The notes under the pieces are model-generated. The model ran no database searches. It was not told where the DNA came from and saw nothing but the letters and a program-made list of their open reading frames with translations. From Dehalococcoidia bacterium UBA1328 (GTDB lineage: Bacteria > Chloroflexota > Dehalococcoidia > Lucifugimonadales > Lucifugimonadaceae): a stretch of 64,000 nt of DNA. This document shows, piece after piece, positions 62,154-64,000 of the stretch. A program made the translations under genes and the position numbers. Position 1 is the first letter of the stretch. Each line of letters begins with the position of its first letter. The stretch spans positions 108,412-172,411 of the forward strand of contig DBTA01000037.1 of NCBI GenBank assembly GCA_002306815.1. Reading direction: 5' to 3'.

Positions 62154-62654
62154 CTATTTGTCTTGATCATCGTGTTGAGTGAACTCGATGATCTTGCCTT
62201 TGTCCTGTCGTGGTTGATTCACCGGTCGATCAGGTTTCGGTTCGATTCTTCTGCCTCGCCAGTATTTGACTTGCGGTTCGTCAATCGACGTTGGTTCAAG
62301 CGATTTGCATCGGCTGAAGATTGATCGTCCACTCCAGAAACCGCTTTGGGCAAATAAGCCTCGCTTTAGCGACAGATAATAACCAATTGCCAATAGTCCT
62401 ATTCCGACCAGTGCGACAGGAACACGCGCGAATGACGTAAATGCGGCGGCTGCCAGCAAGGCGAGTCCCGCGATTATGAGGTAGCTCGGATTCAGCGCTA
62501 CATTCGACAAGCGCTCTCTGCCTGGACGTTTTGGCACGGTAGGAGAAAACGGTTCGAACGTTGGTCTATCTGAAGAATTCGAGCCGGTAGGAAGATCATC
62601 AGATTTTTCGAGTATTTTGTCGATTTCCTGTTCGAAAATTGACTTGTCTGTCAT
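62154..62654 (-). CDS. Hypothetical membrane protein, 166 aa
   Basis: I do not recognise the family. A Glu/Lys-rich N-terminus (IFEQEIDKILEKSDD) precedes two hydrophobic segments at about 58-73 and 78-96. The C-terminal 60 residues are basic and Arg/Pro-rich, ending in a polar tail. Similar small proteins with an N-terminal amphipathic helix occur in Chloroflexota. No catalytic motif is visible. Confidence 0.6.
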   Translation of the reverse strand: MTDKSIFEQEIDKILEKSDDLPTGSNSSDRPTFEPFSPTVPKRPGRERLSNVALNPSYLIIAGLALLAAAAFTSFARVPVALVGIGLLAIGYYLSLKRGLFAQSGFWSGRSIFSRCKSLEPTSIDEPQVKYWRGRRIEPKPDRPVNQPRQDKGKIIEFTQHDDQDK

Positions 62655-62760
62655 GTGTAAATACTACCTAGTGGATGCACGGAGCGTTACTATACTCGAC
62701 TACGTCCGCAGATCTCGCTGTGTGGTTCCACCTGAATTCGTTCACTAAAAACGCTAAAAA

Positions 62761-63432
62761 ATGCCTGATATCGAGTACGACAATTTTCTTAAGATAGCGC
62801 TCTACAAGCTTGATTCCAACTTTCGGCGACTTGACCCAGATGAGAGGTCAAAAGCAAAGCAAGAGTTCGCCGAGGTAGTTGCCGTAAATTCGACAGAAAA
62901 CCCGGTTAGAACGTATAGCACCGTTGGCACCCGAGCTGACGCGGAGTTGATGCTCGTACAGGACTCGAAGACTGTCGATACATTTCATTCTCTTTCGCGC
63001 GACATCAACAAATCGTTCTTGGGAAGCTATCTAGAACAGTCTTATTCGTACCTCTCTATTCGACGAAAGAGTCGTTATAAGCATGGTGGTGGCGCCTTAA
63101 AATTAAAAGACAACTACAAATATATGGTCGTTTACCCAATGACTAAAACTCGTCTTTGGTACGAGCGATCGATGCAAGAGCGTCAGGCAATGATGAACGA
63201 CCATTTTAGAGTTGGGAAGAATTACCCGATGGTGAAGATCAACACGTCTTACGCGTTCGGTTTGGACGACACGGAGTTTGTACTTAGCTTTGAGATGGAT
63301 GACCCGTCAGACTTTACGTCACTCGTCATGGACCTGCGAGAAGTGCCTGCCGCCCAATACACGCTTACCGAGATCCCAATTTTTACGACTATCAAGATGC
63401 CGATTGAGGAAGCTCTCGACGCGATGGTCTAA
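62761..63432 (+). CDS. Chlorite dismutase family heme protein (ChdC/HemQ-like coproheme decarboxylase)
   Basis: A 223-residue member of the Cld family. The catalytic motif is YPMTKTRLWY at 125-134 (Tyr125 and Lys129 correspond to the coproheme-processing Tyr and Lys). The region ERQAMMNDHFRVGKNY carries H148, a candidate axial ligand; FGLDDTEFVLSFEMDDP near 166 is a strong family hallmark. ChdC converts coproheme to heme b in monoderm bacteria, which fits the ctaA/ctaB genes in this window. A plain heme peroxidase function is the alternative. Confidence 0.88.
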   Translation: MPDIEYDNFLKIALYKLDSNFRRLDPDERSKAKQEFAEVVAVNSTENPVRTYSTVGTRADAELMLVQDSKTVDTFHSLSRDINKSFLGSYLEQSYSYLSIRRKSRYKHGGGALKLKDNYKYMVVYPMTKTRLWYERSMQERQAMMNDHFRVGKNYPMVKINTSYAFGLDDTEFVLSFEMDDPSDFTSLVMDLREVPAAQYTLTEIPIFTTIKMPIEEALDAMV

Positions 63433-63463
63433 GCAGATCAAAACGATCATTTCAGTTGAAAAC

Positions 63464-63495
63464 AAAAAGCCCCGGTGAAATCACCTGGGCTTTTT
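63464..63495. terminator. Bidirectional terminator between ChdC-like gene and ferredoxin
   Basis: A5-GCCC-C-GGTG, loop AAAT, CACC-T-GGGC-T6. About 8 GC-rich pairs plus A/T flanks give a clear intrinsic terminator in both directions, separating two convergent genes. Confidence 0.88.
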
Positions 63496-63515
63496 TAGAT
63501 TCCTTAGAGGTCCGA

Positions 63516-63782
63516 CTAGGTGTTGGCACCTGGCTCCGAAGAGTCGAAGTCGTATTCGTAGTTCAGCTTGATGAACTCCTGCTGATCATCAGGAACCTGG
63601 TCTTCAGGGTAAATAGCATTGACCGGGCACACTGGCTCACAAGCAGCACAGTCGATGCACTCATCCGGGCTAATGAAGAGCTGGTTGTCGCCAGGCTTCG
63701 AGTAGATACAGTCGACCGGACACACGTCCACGCACGCGCCGTCCATTACGTCAACACATTCCTTCGCGATGATGTAGGTCAT
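63516..63782 (-). CDS. fdxA: 7Fe ferredoxin (FdxA-type)
   Basis: An 88-residue ferredoxin. Cluster 1 has C9-x7-C17-x3-C21-P and C25, the 3Fe-4S pattern of Azotobacter FdI and mycobacterial FdxA; cluster 2 has C42-x2-C45-x2-C48-x3-C52-P (4Fe-4S). AGGAG lies nine bases before the ATG. It could donate electrons to the siroheme reductase at 60270, a suggestion from context only. Confidence 0.95.
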   Translation of the reverse strand: MTYIIAKECVDVMDGACVDVCPVDCIYSKPGDNQLFISPDECIDCAACEPVCPVNAIYPEDQVPDDQQEFIKLNYEYDFDSSEPGANT

Positions 63783-63850
63783 CCGATGAGACTCCTGAGA
63801 AGTTGTAGCCGGTTCCTATTCCGACAGTCTAAGTGAGAAATTCACGGCGG

Positions 63851-63878
63851 ATTATACGATTCCGTATTCCATGGTAAA
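63851..63878 (-). promoter_or_regulatory. fdxA: Promoter of the ferredoxin gene
   Basis: On the minus strand, TTTACC (63878-63873), a 16-base spacer and a perfect TATAAT (63856-63851). Transcription would start near 63844, 62 bases before the ATG. Confidence 0.65.
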
Positions 63879-63946
63879 TATACTGCCATCCCCACGTTTT
63901 TGCAGAAATGTCAGCTGTTGTTATCTGGTTACTAATCCGGTGTGAT

Positions 63947-64000
63947 TTAGTGGCCGCCGCAACCTCCGCCGCCGCCGCCGCCGCAACCTCCGCCGCCGCC
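63947..64000 (-). CDS. Glycine/cysteine-rich C-terminus of a protein (truncated at window edge)
   Basis: The last 17 codons and the TAA at 63949-63947 encode GGGGGCGGGGGGGCGGH. Such a tail with regularly spaced Cys and a final His is seen at the end of some TPM/DUF2207/TIGR04222-type membrane proteins. The domain itself lies outside the window, so the family is a guess. The 164 bases between it and the ferredoxin gene hold the ferredoxin promoter. Confidence 0.7.
   Translation of the reverse strand, partial: GGGGGCGGGGGGGCGGH

Noticed and set aside
1..64000. CRISPR arrays, tRNA or rRNA genes, insertion sequences, prophage genes
   Set aside because: I saw no direct-repeat arrays, cloverleaf-like segments, transposases or phage structural genes. 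Dedicated scans (tRNAscan-SE, CRISPR finder) would settle it.

Overview
The window is 64 kb of moderate-GC bacterial chromosome, densely coding, with no rRNA, tRNA, CRISPR array or insertion sequence that I can recognise. The gene content (fused acetyl-CoA carboxyltransferase beta/alpha, class E-like sortase, ChdC/HemQ-type heme enzyme, 7Fe ferredoxin, family 4 UDG, RNase J, many TTG starts, and a run of enolase-superfamily, DapA-like and MFS paralogues) best fits a marine Chloroflexota bacterium such as the SAR202/Dehalococcoidia lineage. That assignment is an inference from gene content, not a database result.

Layout. 0-3 kb: the end of a DUF1015 gene, two peroxiredoxin-like lipoprotein genes (one with an in-frame TGA at the peroxidatic cysteine, the other with a TAA in its linker and no cysteines) and a class V aminotransferase. 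3.4-10 kb: an aromatic amino-acid and housekeeping cluster on the minus strand (trpA, aroH, DAHP synthase, ribF, tyrS) preceded by a CPBP protease and an MBL hydrolase. 10-14 kb: ftsH, divergent from infC-rpmI-rplT. 14-20 kb: heme A synthesis (ctaB, ctaA), a sortase and tsaD. 20-37.5 kb: an accessory catabolic region with three enolase-superfamily enzymes, an HpcH/HpaI aldolase, a DapA-like protein, an SDR, a 2-hydroxyacid dehydrogenase, a phosphoesterase, two HAD phosphatases and four MFS transporters. 37.5-48 kb: accDA fusion, ftsK, rnj, UDG and the fatty-acid/ribosome cluster DUF177-rpmF-fabD-nusB-acpP. 48-58 kb: an orphan DNA methyltransferase, an acyl-CoA dehydrogenase, ruvCAB and a heterodimeric ABC exporter. 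58-64 kb: a second DapA-like gene, a sulfite/nitrite reductase behind a short cysteine-rich leader, a ChdC-like protein and a 7Fe ferredoxin.

Four things stand out. (1) The peroxiredoxin at 1152-1793 has TGA exactly where the peroxidatic Cys should be (UxxC context). A perfect 7-bp hairpin with a GGC loop starts 14 nt after it, as expected of a bacterial SECIS, so this is a strong selenoprotein candidate. A VOC-family gene at 47554-47868 also has an in-frame TGA with a weaker SECIS-like hairpin. (2) The sulfite/nitrite reductase at 60270 is preceded by a 14-codon ORF with three consecutive Cys codons, followed by mutually exclusive antiterminator and terminator hairpins. This is a textbook layout for a cysteine-sensing attenuator and points to sulfite as the substrate. 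(3) infC appears to start at AUA behind a good Shine-Dalgarno sequence, which suggests IF-3 autoregulation. (4) A 52-codon Phe/Tyr-rich ORF sits between chorismate mutase and DAHP synthase.
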